Assembly (NCBI RefSeq): GCF_963678635.1 | Contig: NC_087064.1 | Span: 37,147,716 to 37,211,715, forward strand | Length of the DNA stretch: 64,000 nt | Reading direction: 5' to 3' | From: Symsagittifera roscoffensis | Taxonomy: Eukaryota; Xenacoelomorpha; Acoela; Convolutidae | In this document: piece after piece, positions 36,801 to 49,962 of the stretch | How the letters are laid out: every line of letters starts with the position of its first letter | Numbering within the stretch: position 1 is the first letter of the stretch | Made by a program: the position numbers and the translations under genes | Notes under the pieces: generated by a model | Databases searched by the model: none | Seen by the model: only the letters and a program-made list of their open reading frames with translations | Told to the model about the DNA's origin: nothing

Positions 36801-39800
36801 CTGCTATTCATGTCATGAATCGTCAATCACGAGAAATTTCAATAACAGATTGAGACAAGTGAGTCGAAAACAAGATCAAACTATGCTACTACCTCGCCCA
36901 AAATTTGTACAAATGAAGAATATTCTGAAGTATTTTTTTTCACACGTGATTACTTGTACGTGATGACCACCATTCCACAAAACCATTCAAACTCAGTGAT
37001 AACTTCTTTCAATTTATTTTCTCAATCATATTCCTTTATTGAATTTACACAATTTAAACGTTAGCTCAAGCTATTTCACATTATTTGCTTTTCGATTTCG
37101 ATATAAAAGCCTGCATTGAGTACGAGCGTTGGTTAGGGAAAACATTCACGCACTGAATGCAGACTTTCGAACTCGATCAGCTGCTATTCATGTCATGAAT
37201 CGTCAATCACGAGAAATTTCAATAACAACTTGAGACAAATGAGTCGAAAACAAAACCAAATTATGCTACCACCTCGCCCAAAATGTGTATAAACGAAGAA
37301 TAATCTGAAGTATTTTTTTCACACGTGATGACTTGCACTAGATGACCAGCATTTCACAAAACTATTCAAACTCAGCGATAACTTCTTTCAATTTAATTTC
37401 TCAATCATATTCCTTTATTGAATTTACACAATGTAAACGTTAGCTCAAGCTAATTCACATTAATTGCTTTTCGATTTCGATAAAAAAAAAGCCTGCATTG
37501 AGTACGAGCGGTAGTTAGAAAAAACATTCACGCACTGAATGCAGACTTCCGAACTCGATCAGCTGCTATTCATGTCATGAATCGTCAATCACGAAAAATT
37601 TCAATAACAACTTGAGACAAGTGAGTCGAAAACAAGATCAAACTATGCTACTAGCTCGCCCAAAATTTGTACAAATGAAGAATAATCTGAAGTATTTTTT
37701 TCATACGTGATGACTTGCACGTGATGACCACCATTTCACAAAACTATTCAAACTCAGCGCGATAACTTCTTTGAATTTAATTTCTCAATCATATTCCTTT
37801 ATTGAATTTACACATTGTAAACGTTAGCTCAAGCTATTTCACATCATTTGCTTTTCGATTTCGATATAAAAGCCTGCATTGAGTACGAGCGGTACTTAGA
37901 AAAAACATTCACGCACTGAATGCAGACTTCCGAACTCGATCAGCTGCTATTCATGTCATGAATCGTCAATCACGAGAAATTTCAATAACAGATTGAGACA
38001 AGTGAGTCGAAAACAAGATCAAACTATGCTACTAGCTCGCCCAAAATTTGTACAAATGAAGAATAATCTGAAGTATTTTTTTCATACGTGATGACTTGCA
38101 CGTGATGACCACCATTTCACAAAACTATTCAAACTCAGCGCGATAACTTCTTTGAATTTAATTTCTCAATCATATTCCTTTATTGAATTTACACATTGTA
38201 AACGTTAGCTCAAGCTATTTCACATTATTTGCTTTTCGATTTCGATATAAAAGCCTGCATTGAGTACGAGCGGTACTTAGAAAAAACATTCACGCACTGA
38301 ATGCAGACTTCCGAACTCGATCAGCTGCTATTCATGTCATGAATCGTCAATCACGAGAAATTTCAATAACAGATTGAGACAAGTGAGTCAAAAACAAGAT
38401 CAAACTATGCTACTACCTCGCCCAAAATTTGTACAAATGAAGAATATTCTGAAGTATTTTTTTCATACGTGATGACTTGCACGTGATGACTTGCACGTGA
38501 TGACCACCATTTCACAAAACTATTCAAACTCAGCGCGATAACTTCTTTGAATTTAATTTCTCAATCATATTCCTTTATTGAATTTACACATTGTAAACGT
38601 TAGGTCAAGCTATTTCACATTATTTGTTTTTCGATTTCGATATTAAAGCCTGCATTGAGTACGAGCGGTAGTTAGAAAAAACATTCACGCACTGAATGCA
38701 GACTTCCGAACTCGATCAGCTGCTATTCATGTCATGAATCGTCAATCACGAGAAATTTCAATAACAACTTGAGACAAGTGAGTCGAAAACAAGATCAAAC
38801 TATGCTACTACCTCGCCCAAAATTTGTACAAATGAAGAATAATCTGAAGTATTTTTTTCATACGTGATGACTTGCACGTGATGACCACCATTTCACAAAA
38901 CTATTCAAACTCAGCGCGATCACTTCTTTGAATTTCATTTCTCAATCATATTCCTTTATTGAATTTACACATTGTAAACGTTAGCTCAAGCTATTTCAAA
39001 TTATTTGCTTTTCGATTTCGATATAAAAACCTGCATTGAGTACGAGCGGTAGTTGGAAAAAACATTCACGCACTGAATGCAGACTTCCGAACTCGATCAT
39101 CTGCTATCCATGACATGAATCGTCAATCACGAGAAATTTCAATAACAACTTGAGACAAGTGAGTCGAAAACAAGATCAAACTATGCTACTACCAAGACCA
39201 AAATTTGTATAAACGAAGAATAATCTGAAGTAATTTTTTCATACGTGATGATTTGCACGTGATGACCACCATTTCACAAAACTATAAACTCAGCGCGATA
39301 ACTTCTTTGAATTTAATTTCTCAATCATATTCCTTTATTGTATTTACACATTGTAAACGTTAGCTCAAGCTATTTCACATTATTTGCTTTTCGATTTCGA
39401 TATAAAAGCCTGCATTGAGTACGAGCGGTAGTTAGGAAAAACATTCACGCACTGAATGCAGACTTCCGAACTCGATCAGCTGCTATTCATGTCATGAATC
39501 GTCAACCACGAGAAATTTCAATAACAACTTGAGACAAGTGAGTCGAAAACAAGATCAAACTATGCTACTACCTCGCCCAAAATTTGTACAAATGAAGAAT
39601 AATCTGAAGTATTTCTTTCATACGTGATGACTTGCACGTAATGACCACCATTTCACAAAACTATTCAAATCAGCGCGATCACTTCTTTGAATTTCATTTC
39701 TCAATCATATTCCTTTATTGAGTTTACACATTGTAAACGTTAGCTCAAGCTATTTCAAATTATTTGCTTTTCGATTTCGATATAAAACCCTGCATTGAGT

Positions 39801-42800
39801 ACGAGCGGTAGTTGGAAAAAACATTCACGCACTGAATGCAGACTTCCGAACTCGATCAGCTGCTATTCATGTCATGAATCGTCAACCACGAGAAATTTCA
39901 ATAACAACTTGAGACAAGTGAGTCGAAAACAAGATCAAACTATGCTACTACCTCGCCCAAAATTTGTACAAATGAAGAATAATCTGAAGTATTTCTTTCA
40001 TACGTGATGACTTGCACGTAATGACCACCATTTCACAAAACTATTCAAATCAGCGCGATCACTTCTTTGAATTTCATTTCTCAATCATATTCATTTATTG
40101 AGTTTACTTATTGTAAACGTTAGCTCAAGCTATTTCAAATTATTTGCTTTTCGATTTCGATATAAAACCCTGCATTGAGTACGAGCGGTAGTTGGAAAAA
40201 ACATTCACGCACTGAATGCAGACTTCCGAACTCGATCAGCTGCTATTCATGTCATGAATCGTCAATCACGAGAAATTTCAATAACAACTTGAGACAAGTG
40301 AGTCGAAAACAAGATCAAACTATGCTACTACCAAGACCAAAATTTGTATAAATGAAGAATAATCTTAAGTATTTTTTTCATACGTGATGACTTGCACGTG
40401 ATGACCACCATTTCACAAAAATATTCAAACTCAGCGCGATAATTTCTTTGAATTTAATTTCTTAATCATATTCCTTTATTGAATTTACACATTGTAAACG
40501 TTAGCTCAAGCTATTTCACATTATTTGCTTTTCGATTTCGATATAAAATCCTGCATTGAGTACGAGCGGTAGTTGTAAAAAAACATTCACGCACTGAATA
40601 CAGACTTCCGAACTCGATCAGCTGCTATTCATGTCATGAATCGTCAATCACGAGAAATTTCAATAACAGATTGAGACAAGTGAGTCGAAAACAAGATCAA
40701 ACTATGCTACTACCTCGCCCAAAATTTGTACAAATGAAGAATATTCTGAAGTATTTTTTTCATACGTGATGACTTGCACGTGATGACCACCATTTCACAA
40801 AACTATTCAAACTCAGCGCGATAACTTCTTTGAATTTAATTTCTCAATCATATTCCTTTATTGAATTTACACATTGTAAACGTTAGCTCAAGCTATTTCA
40901 CATTATTTGCTTTTCGATTTCGATATTAAAGCCTGCATTGAGTACGAGCGGTAGTTAGAAAAAACATTCACGCACTGAATGCAGACTTCCGAACTCGATC
41001 AGCTGCTATTCATGTCATGAATCGTCAATCACGAGAAATTTCAATAACAACTTGAGACAAGTGAGTCGAAAACAAGATCAAACTATGCTACTACCTCGCC
41101 CAAAATTTGTACAAATGAAGAATAATCTGAAGTATTTTTTTCATACGTGATGACTTGCACGTGATGACCACCATTTCACAAAACTATTCAAACTCAGCGC
41201 GATCACTTCTTTGAATTTCATTTCTCAATCATATTCCTTTATTGAATTTACACATTGTAAACGTTAGCTCAAGCTATTTCAAACTATTTGCTTTTCGATT
41301 TCGATATAAAAGCCTGCATTGAGTACGAGCGGTAGTTGGAAAAAACATTCACGCACTGAATGCAGACTTCCGAACTCGATCAGCTGCTATCCATGACATG
41401 AATCGTCAATCACGAGAAATTTCAATAACAACTTGAGACAAGTGAGTCGAAAACAAGATCAAACTATGCTACCACCAAGACCAAAATTTGTATAAACGAA
41501 GAATAATCTGAAGTAATTTTTTCATACGTGATGATTTGCACGTGATGACCACCATTTCACAAAACTATTCAAACTCAGCGCGATAACTTCTTTGAATTTA
41601 ATTTCTCAATCATATTCCTTTATTGTATTTACACATTGTAAACGTTAGCTCAAGCTATTTCACATTATTTGCTTTTCGATTTCGATATAAAAGCCTGCAT
41701 TGAGTACGAGCGGTAGTTAGGAAAAACATTCACGCACTGAATGCAGACTTCCGAACTCGATCAGCTGCTATTCATGTCATGAATCGTCAACCACGAGAAA
41801 TTTCAATAACAACTTGAGACAAGTGAGTCGAAAACAAGATCAAACTATGCTACTACCTCGCCCAAAATTTGTACAAATGAAGAATAATCTGAAGTATTTC
41901 TTTCATACGTGATGACTTGCACGTAATGACCACCATTTCACAAAACTATTCAAATCAGCGCGATCACTTCTTTGAATTTCATTTCTCAATCATATTCCTT
42001 TATTGAATTTACACATTGTAAACGTTAGCTCAAGCTATTTCAAATTATTTGCTTTTCGATTTCGATATAAAAGCCTGCATTGAGTACGAGCGGTAGTTGG
42101 AAAAAACATTCACGCACTGAATGCAGACTTCCGAACTCGATCAGCTGCTATTCATGTCATGAATCGTCAATCACGAGAAATTTCAATAAGAACTTGAGAC
42201 AAGTGAGTCGAAAACAAGATCAAACTATGCTACTACCAAGACCAAAATTTGTATAAATGAAGAATAATCTTAAGTATTTTTTTCATACGTGATGACTTGC
42301 ACGTGATGACCACCATTTCACAAAAATATTCAAACTCAGCGCGATAATTTCTTTGAATTTAATTTCTTAATCATATTCCTTTATTGAATTTACACAATGT
42401 AAACGTTAGCTCAAGCTATTTCACATTATTTGCTTTTCGATTTCGATATAAAATCCTGCATTGAGTACGAGCGGTAGTTGTAAAAAAACATTCACGCACT
42501 GAATGCAGACTTCCGAACTCGATCAGCTGCTATCCATGACATGAATCGTCAATCACGAGAAATTTCAATAACAACTTGAGACAAGTGAGTCGAAAACAAG
42601 ATCAAACTATGCTACTACCAAGACCAAAATTTGTATAAACGAAGAATAATCTGAAGTAATTTTTTCATACGTGATGATTTGCACGTGATGACCACCATTT
42701 CACAAAACTATTCAAACTCAGCGCGATAAATTTTTTGAATTTAATTTCTCAATCATATTCCTTTATTGTATTTACACATTGTAAACGTTAGCTCAAGCTA

Positions 42801-45800
42801 TTTCACATTATTTGCTTTTCGATTTCGATATAAAAGCCTGCATTGAGTACGAGCGGTAGTTAGGAAAAACATTCACGCACTGAATGCAGACTTCCGAACT
42901 CGATCAGCTGCTATTCATGTCATGAATCGTCAACCACGAGAAATTTCAATAACAACTTGAGACAAGTGAGTCGAAAACAAGATCAAACTATGCTACTACC
43001 TCGCCCAAAATTTGTACAAATGAAGAATAATCTGAAGTATTTCTTTCATACGTGATGACTTGCACGTAATGACCACCATTTCACAAAACTATTCAAATCA
43101 GCGCGATCACTTCTTTGAATTTCATTTCTCAATCATATTCCTTTATTGAATTTACACATTGTAAACGTTAGCTCAAGCTATTTCAAATTATTTGCTTTTC
43201 GATTTCGATATAAAAGCCTGCATTGAGTACGAGCGGTAGTTGGAAAAAACATTCACGCACTGAATGCAGACTTCCGAACTCGATCAGCTGCTATTCATGT
43301 CATGAATCGTCAATCACGAGAAATTTCAATAACAACTTGAGACAAGTGAGTCGAAAACAAGATCAAACTATGCTACTACCAAGACCAAAATTTGTATAAA
43401 TGAAGAATAATCTTAAGTATTTTTTTCATACGTGATGACTTGCACGTGATGACCACCATTTCACAAAAATATTCAAACTCAGTGCGATAATTTCTTTGAA
43501 TTTAATTTCTTAATCATATTCCTTTATTGAATTTACACAATGTAAACGTTAGCTCAAGCTATTTCACATTATTTGCTTTTCGATTTCGATATAAAATCCT
43601 GCATTGAGTACGAGCGGTAGTTGTAAAAAAAACATTCACGCACTGAATGCAGACTTCCGAACTCGATCAGCTGCTATTCATGTCATGAATCGTCAATCAC
43701 GAGAAATTTCATTAACAACTTGAGACAAGTGAGTCGAAAACAAGATCAAACTATGCTACTACCAAGCCCAAAATTTGTATAAATGAAGAATAATCTGAAG
43801 TATTTTTTTCATACGTGATGACTTGCACGTGATGACCACCATTTCACAAAACTATTCAAACTCAGCGCGATAACTTCTTTGAATTTAATTTCTCAATCAT
43901 ATTCCTTTATTGAATTTACACAATGTAAACGTTAGCCCAAGCTATTTCACATTATTTGCTTTTCGATTTCGATATAAAAGCCTGCATTGAGTACGAGCGG
44001 TAGTTGGAAAAAACATTCACGCACTGAATGCAGACTTCCGAACTCGATCAGCTGCTATTCATGTCATGAATCGTCAATCAAGAGAAATTTCATTAACAAC
44101 TTGAGACAAGTGAGGCGAAAACAAGATCAAACTATGCTACTAGCAAGCCCAAAATTTGTATAAATGAAGAATAATCTGAAGTATTTTTTTCATACGTGAT
44201 GACTTGCACGTGATGACCACCATTTCACAAAACTATTCAAATCAGCGCGATCACTTCTTTGAATTTCATTTCTCAATCATATTCCTTTATTGAATTTACA
44301 CATTGTAAACATTAGCTCAAGCTATTTCAAATTATTTGCTTTTCGATTTCGATATAAAAGCCTGCATTGAGTACGAGCGGTAGTTGGAAAAAACATTCAC
44401 GCACTGAATACAGACTTCCGAACTCGATCAGCTGCTATTCATGTCATGAATTGTCAATCACGAGAAATTTCAATAACAACTTGAGACAAGTGAGTCGAAA
44501 ACAAGATCAAACTATGCTACTACCAAGACCAAAATTTGTATAAATGAAGAATAATCTTAAGTATTTTTTTCATACGTGATGACTTGCACGTGATGACCAC
44601 CATTTCACAAAAATATTCAAACTCAGCGCGATAATTTCTTTGAATTTAATTTCTTAATCATATTCCTTTATTGAATTTACACAATGTAAACGTTAGCTCA
44701 AGCTATTTCACATTATTTGCTTTTCGATTTCGATATAAAATCCTGCATTGAGTACGAGCGGTAGTTGTAAAAAAACATTCACGCACTGAATGCAGACTTC
44801 CGAGCTCGATCAGCTGCTATTCATGTCATGAATCGTCAATCACGAGAAATTTCATTAACAACTTGAGACAAGTGAGTCGAAAACAAGATCAAACTATGCT
44901 ACTACCAAGCCCAAAATTTGTATAAATGAAGAATAATCTGAAGTATTTTTTTCATACGTGATGACTTGCACGTGATGACCACCATTTCACAAAACTATTC
45001 AAATCAGCGCGATCACTTCTTTGAATTTCATTTCTCAATCATATTCCTTTATTGAATTTACACATTGTAAACATTAGCTCAAGCTATTTCACATTATTTG
45101 CTTTTCGATTTCGATATAAAAGCCTGCATTGAGTACGAGCGGTAGTTGGAAAAAACATTCACGCACTGAATGCAGACTTCCGAACTCGATCAGCTGCTAT
45201 TCATGTCATGAATCGTCAATCAAGAGAAATTTCATTAACAACTTGAGACAAGTGAGGCGAAAACAAGATCAAACTATGCTACTAGCAAGCCCAAAATTTG
45301 TATAAATGAAGAATAATCTGAAGTATTTTTTTCATACGTGATGACTTGCACGTGATGACCACCATTTCACAAAACTATTCAAATCAGCGCGATCACTTCT
45401 TTGAATTTCATTTCTCAATCGTATTCCTTTATTGAATTTACACATTGTAAACATTAGCTCAAGCTATTTCAAATTATTTGCTTTTCGATTTCGATATAAA
45501 AGCCTGCATTGAGTACGAGCGGTAGTTGGAAAAAACATTCACGCACTGAATACAGACTTCCGAACTCGATCAGCTGCTATTCATGTCATGAATTGTCAAT
45601 CACGAGAAATTTCAATAACAACTTGAGACAAGTGAGTCGAAAACAAGATCAAACTATGCTACTACCAAGACCAAAATTTGTATAAATGAAGAATAATCTT
45701 AAGTATTTTTTTCATACGTGATGACTTGCACGTGATGACCACCATTTCACAAAAATATTCAAACTCAGCGCGATAATTTCTTTGAATTTAATTTCTTAAT

Positions 45801-46257
45801 CATATTCCTTTATTGAATTTACACAATGTAAACGTTAGCTCAAGCTATTTCACATTATTTGCTTTTCGATTTCGATATAAAATCCTGCATTGAGTACGAG
45901 CGGTAGTTGTAAAAAAACATTCACGCACTGAATGCAGACTTCCGAGCTCGATCAGCTGCTATTCATGTCATGAATCGTCAATCACGAGAAATTTCATTAA
46001 CAACTTGAGACAAGTGAGTCGAAAACAAGATCAAACTATGCTACTACCAAGCCCAAAATTTGTATAAATGAAGAATAATCTGAAGTATTTTTTTCATACG
46101 TGATGACTTGCACGTGATGACCACCATTTCACAAAACTATTCAAACTCAGCGCGATAACTTCTTTGAATTTAATTTCTCAATCATATTCCTTTATTGAAT
46201 TTACACAATGTAAACGTTAGCTCAAGCTATTTCACATTATTTGCTTTTCGATTTCGA

Positions 46258-46264
46258 TATAAAA
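46258..46264 (+). promoter_or_regulatory. TATA box in satellite unit (representative copy)
   Basis: TATAAAA in the context TTCGATATAAAAGCCTGC. It is retained in most of the roughly 56 units, with variants such as ATAAAATCC or GATAAAAAAAGCC in subsets. If functional, a start site would fall near 46288-46292. No protein frame follows, so a non-coding transcript is the only option. This is inference from motif and conservation. Confidence 0.4.
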
Positions 46265-46266
46265 GC

Positions 46267-46356
46267 CTGCATTGAGTACGAGCGGTAGTTGGAAAAAACA
46301 TTCACGCACTGAATGCAGACTTCCGAACTCGATCAGCTGCTATTCATGTCATGAAT
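46267..46356 (+). repeat. nested inverted repeats in satellite unit (representative copy)
   Basis: CTGCATT (46267-46273) pairs with AATGCAG (46312-46318). The overlapping CATTCA (46299-46304) pairs with TGAATG (46310-46315), so the two hairpins exclude one another. Downstream, ATTCATG-T-CATGAAT (46342-46356) is a perfect 7-bp palindrome. These blocks are among the best kept parts of the unit across the array. Confidence 0.6.
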
Positions 46357-46468
46357 CGTCAATCACGAGAAATTTCAATAACAACTTGAGACAAGTGAGT
46401 CGAAAGCAAGATCAAACTATGCTACTACCAAGCCCAAAATTTGTATAAATGAAGAATAATCTTAAGTA

Positions 46469-46475
46469 TTTTTTT
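46469..46475 (+). terminator. T-run in satellite unit, possible Pol III terminator
   Basis: Seven consecutive T follow GAAGTA- or TAAGTA-type text about 205 bp downstream of the TATA box. Runs of 6-8 T are kept at this place in nearly every unit, although the exact number varies, and the two ends of the whole array fall at this T-run. Confidence 0.35.
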
Positions 46476-46664
46476 CATACGTGATGACTTGCACGTGATG
46501 ACCACCATTTCACAAAACTATTCAAACTCAGCGCGATAACTTCTTTGAATTTAACTTCTCAAGCATATTCCTTTATTGAATTTACACAATGTAAACGTTA
46601 GCTCAAGCTATTTCACATTATTTGCTTTTCGATTTCGATATAAAAGCCTGCATTGAGTACGAGC

Positions 46665-48940
46665 GGTAGTTGTAAAAAAACATTCACGCACTGAATGCAG
46701 ACTTCCGAACTCGATCAGCTGCTATTCATGTCATGAATCGTCAATCACGAGAAATTTCATTAACAACTTGAGACAAGTGAGGCGAAAACAAGATCAAACT
46801 ATGCTACTAGCAAGCCCAAAATTTGTATAAACGAAGAATAATCTGAAGTATTTTTTTCATACGTGATGACTTGCACGTGATGACCACCATTTCACAAAAC
46901 TATTCAAACTCAGCGCGATAAATTCTTTGAATTTAATTTCTCAATCATATTCCTTTATTGAATTTACACAATGTAAACGTTAGCTCAAGCTATTTCACAT
47001 TATTTGCTTTTCGATTTCGATATAAAAGCCTGCATTGAGTACGAGCGGTAGTTGGAAAAAACATTCACGCACTGAATGCAGACTTCCGAACTCGATCAGC
47101 TGCTATTCATGTCATGAATCGTCAATCACGAGAAATTTCAATAACAACTTGAGACAAGTGAGTCGAAAACAAGATCAAACTATGCTACTACCAAGCCCAA
47201 AATTTGTATAAATGAAGAATAATCTGAAGTATTTTTTCCTACGTGATGACTTGCACGTGATGACCACCATTTCACAAAACTATTCAAACTCAGCGCGATA
47301 AATTCTTTGAATTTAATTTCTCAATCATATTCCTTTATTGAATTTACACAATGTAAACGTTAGCTCAAGCTATTTCACATTATTTGCTTTTCGATTTCGA
47401 TATAAAAGCCTGCATTGAGTTGAAGCGGTATTTAGAAAAAGCATTCACGCACTGAATGCAGACTTTCCAACTCGATCAGCTGCTATTCATGTCATGAATC
47501 GTCAATCACGAGAATTTTCTATCACAACTTGAGACAAATGAGCCGGAAAAAAAACAAATTATGCTACTACCTGACCCAAGATGTGTATAAAGAAGATTCT
47601 CAAGTACTTTTTATTACACGTGATGACTTGCACTTGATGACGCCCATTTCACAAAACTATTCAAACAGCGATAACTTTTTTCAATTTGATTTCTCAATCA
47701 TATTCCTCTATTGAATTTACACAATGTAAACGTTAGCTCAAGCTATTTCACATTATTTGCTTTTCGATTTCGATATAAAAGCCTGCATTGAGTACGAGCG
47801 GTAGTTGTAAAAAAACATTCACGCACTGAATGCAGACTTCCGAACTCGATCAGCTGCTATTCATGTCATGAATCGTCAATCACGAGAAATTTCATTAACA
47901 ACTTGAGACAAGTGAGGCGAAAACAAGATCAAACTATGCTACTAGCAAGCCCAAAATTTGTATAAACGAAGAATAATCTGAAGTATTTTTTTCATACGTG
48001 ATGACTTGCACGTGATGACCACCATTTCACAAAACTATTCAAACTCAGCGCGATAAATTCTTTGAATTTAATTTCTCAATCATATTCCTTTATTGAATTT
48101 ACACAATGTAAACGTTAGCTCAAGCTATTTCACATTATTTGCTTTTCGATTTCGATATAAAAGCCTGCATTGAGTACGAGCGGTAGTTGGAAAAAACATT
48201 CACGCACTGAATGCAGACTTCCGAACTCGATCAGCTGCTATTCATGTCATGAATCGTCAATCACGAGAAATTTCAATAACAACTTGAGACAAGTGAGTCG
48301 AAAACAAGATCAAACTATGCTACTACCAAGCCCAAAATTTGTATAAATGAAGAATAATCTGAAGTATTTTTTCCTACGTGATGACTTGCACGTGATGACC
48401 ACCATTTCACAAAACTATTCAAACTCAGCGCGATAAATTCTTTGAATTTAATTTCTCAATCATATTCCTTTATTGAATTTACACAATGTAAACGTTAGCT
48501 CAAGCTATTTCACATTATTTGCTTTTCGATTTCGATATAAAAGCCTGCATTGAGTTGAAGCGGTATTTAGAAAAAGCATTCACGCACTGAATGCAGACTT
48601 TCCAACTCGATCAGCTGCTATTCATGTCATGAATCGTCAATCACGAGAATTTTCTATCACAACTTGAGACAAATGAGCCGGAAAAAAAACAAATTATGCT
48701 ACTACCTGACCCAAGATGTGTATAAAGAAGATTCTCAAGTACTTTTTATTACACGTGATGACTTGCACTTGATGACGCCCATTTCACAAAACTATTCAAA
48801 CAGCGATAACTTTTTTCAATTTGATTTCTCAATCATATTCCTCTATTGAATTTACACAATGTAAACGTTAGCTCAAGCTATTTCACATTATTTGCTTTTC
48901 GATTTCGATATAAAAGCCTGCATTGAGTACGAGCGGTAGT
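46665..48940 (+). repeat. higher-order repeat: near-identical 1.135-kb trimer twice
   Basis: Three-unit blocks repeat almost unchanged at an offset of 1135 bp. The odd unit with GAGTTGAAGCGGTATTTAG and ATGAGCCGG occurs at 47417/47540 and again at 48552/48675, and the two copies appear identical over hundreds of bases. This marks a recent duplication of a trimer. Confidence 0.9.
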
Positions 48941-49128
48941 TAGAGAAAACATTCACGCACTGAATGCAGAGTTTCGAACTCGATCAGCTGCTGTTCATGT
49001 CATGAATTGTCAATCACGAGAATTTTCAGGCACAATTTGAGACAAATGAGTCGAAACAAATCAAAATATGCTACTACCTCGCCTAAAATGTGTAGAATGA
49101 AGACTAATCTGAAGTATTTTTTATTACA

Positions 49129-49962
49129 CCACTAAAATTCTATGCATTTCGGCAATTACCCTAATGATTAATTATTCATGCTCTTGCTTCTGTTTTGTAT
49201 CAACAACTGAAACGAACTTAGTATTTTTCCTCGCAACTATGTACCACATCCAGTGACATTACGTATTTACGCCCTCTGAAAAAACTTTAAGCCCTCACAT
49301 TTCATACTCAAGACTTAACAGTTTAGTTTCATTGCTAGGTATTTTATCGCATAATTGCATATGTTCGAAGCTTTTATTTCAAAGATGTAAATTTAAGGAG
49401 TCTTTCGGCTTAAAATCGACATTCTTATTTTGAGCTCTGTGAATCGCAGAGGATCTAAGGCTAGAAGCCCGTCCACGTTACCCCGTTGCTCCTTAGTACT
49501 ACATTTTAGACTGTTGAGATTAGAGGTACCGCCTACATCCCTTGCCTCATTAGCCTCAGACAAAATCAACTGGTTGGCACAAAGGAGAAAATTATTTTCT
49601 AGCCAAGTCTGTTTAATTAATATTTTTCAGTCGTCATCTTTGAAAACTAGAATTGTGAGGGAAAATAAATTCTTCTTTATATAACAAAACGACAACTTGA
49701 ACTTTACCGGGTCAAGGAATAACCCAACCAGTTAATTACAAAACTACCTTCGAAACGTTTAAACCAACAAAGATACATCATTCAAACGACAAAATGAGCG
49801 ACATCAGTTTCTGTACTGAATACATAAACTTCGTCTTTAACAGTTTTTTTTTCTGTGATAACTGTGATATAAAAATGCAATGCATTTTTGTGAAATGCTT
49901 CAAGAAGGTACAGCTAGTAGGTTGTCATTCTCAACTTTGATAGAATTTTGGTTAAAAAGCCT
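49129..49962. other. 3' flank of the PHF7/G2E3-like gene
   Basis: No gene called. A minus-strand AAATAAAA at about 49371-49378 could serve as a polyadenylation signal about 590 bp beyond the stop codon. The plus-strand 84-codon frame at 49430-49684 has no motif. Confidence 0.4.

Larger units (their letters stand above)
27876..49128 (+). repeat. 21-kb satellite array, about 377-bp unit, about 56 copies
   Basis: The anchor TCGATCAGCTGCTATTCATG recurs every 373-381 bp (for example 28126, 28466, 28847, 29220, 29600, 29979, 30355 and 30735; the first interval is shortened to 340). Dividing 21.25 kb by 377 gives about 56 units. Most units share CGATATAAAAGCC, CATTCACGCACTGAATG, the palindrome ATTCATGTCATGAAT, one or two CGTGATGAC motifs and a run of 6-8 T. 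Variants recur at multiples of the unit, showing higher-order structure. No conserved open frame runs through the units; 47529-47714, 48664-48849 and 39795-40007 are accidental. Units right of about 38 kb are more alike than those on the left. Confidence 0.95.

Noticed and set aside
39795-48849. Short plus-strand open frames in the 377-bp array (39795, 47529, 48664)
   Set aside because: They exist only in a few units, are absent from neighbours that differ by indels, and have no protein-like composition.
27876-49128. Satellite units as spliced-leader RNA genes (GTGAGT donor after ACTTGAGACAA, then AAAATTTGTATAAA resembling an Sm site)
   Set aside because: Many units have ACAAATGAGT instead of ACAAGTGAGT, which removes the donor, and the Sm-like site varies (AAAATGTGT). 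The donor also lies over 130 nt beyond the predicted start, much too far for a leader exon.
27876-49128. Satellite units as U1 snRNA genes (ACTACCTGGCCC resembles a U1 5' end in some units)
   Set aside because: The match is short, is replaced by ACTACCTCGCC or ACTACCAAGCC in most units, and no U1 stem-loops follow.
27876-49128. Hammerhead ribozyme in the 377-bp satellite
   Set aside because: No CUGANGA box paired with a stem and GAAA was found on either strand; CTGAAGTA and GAAAACAAG are not in the required arrangement.
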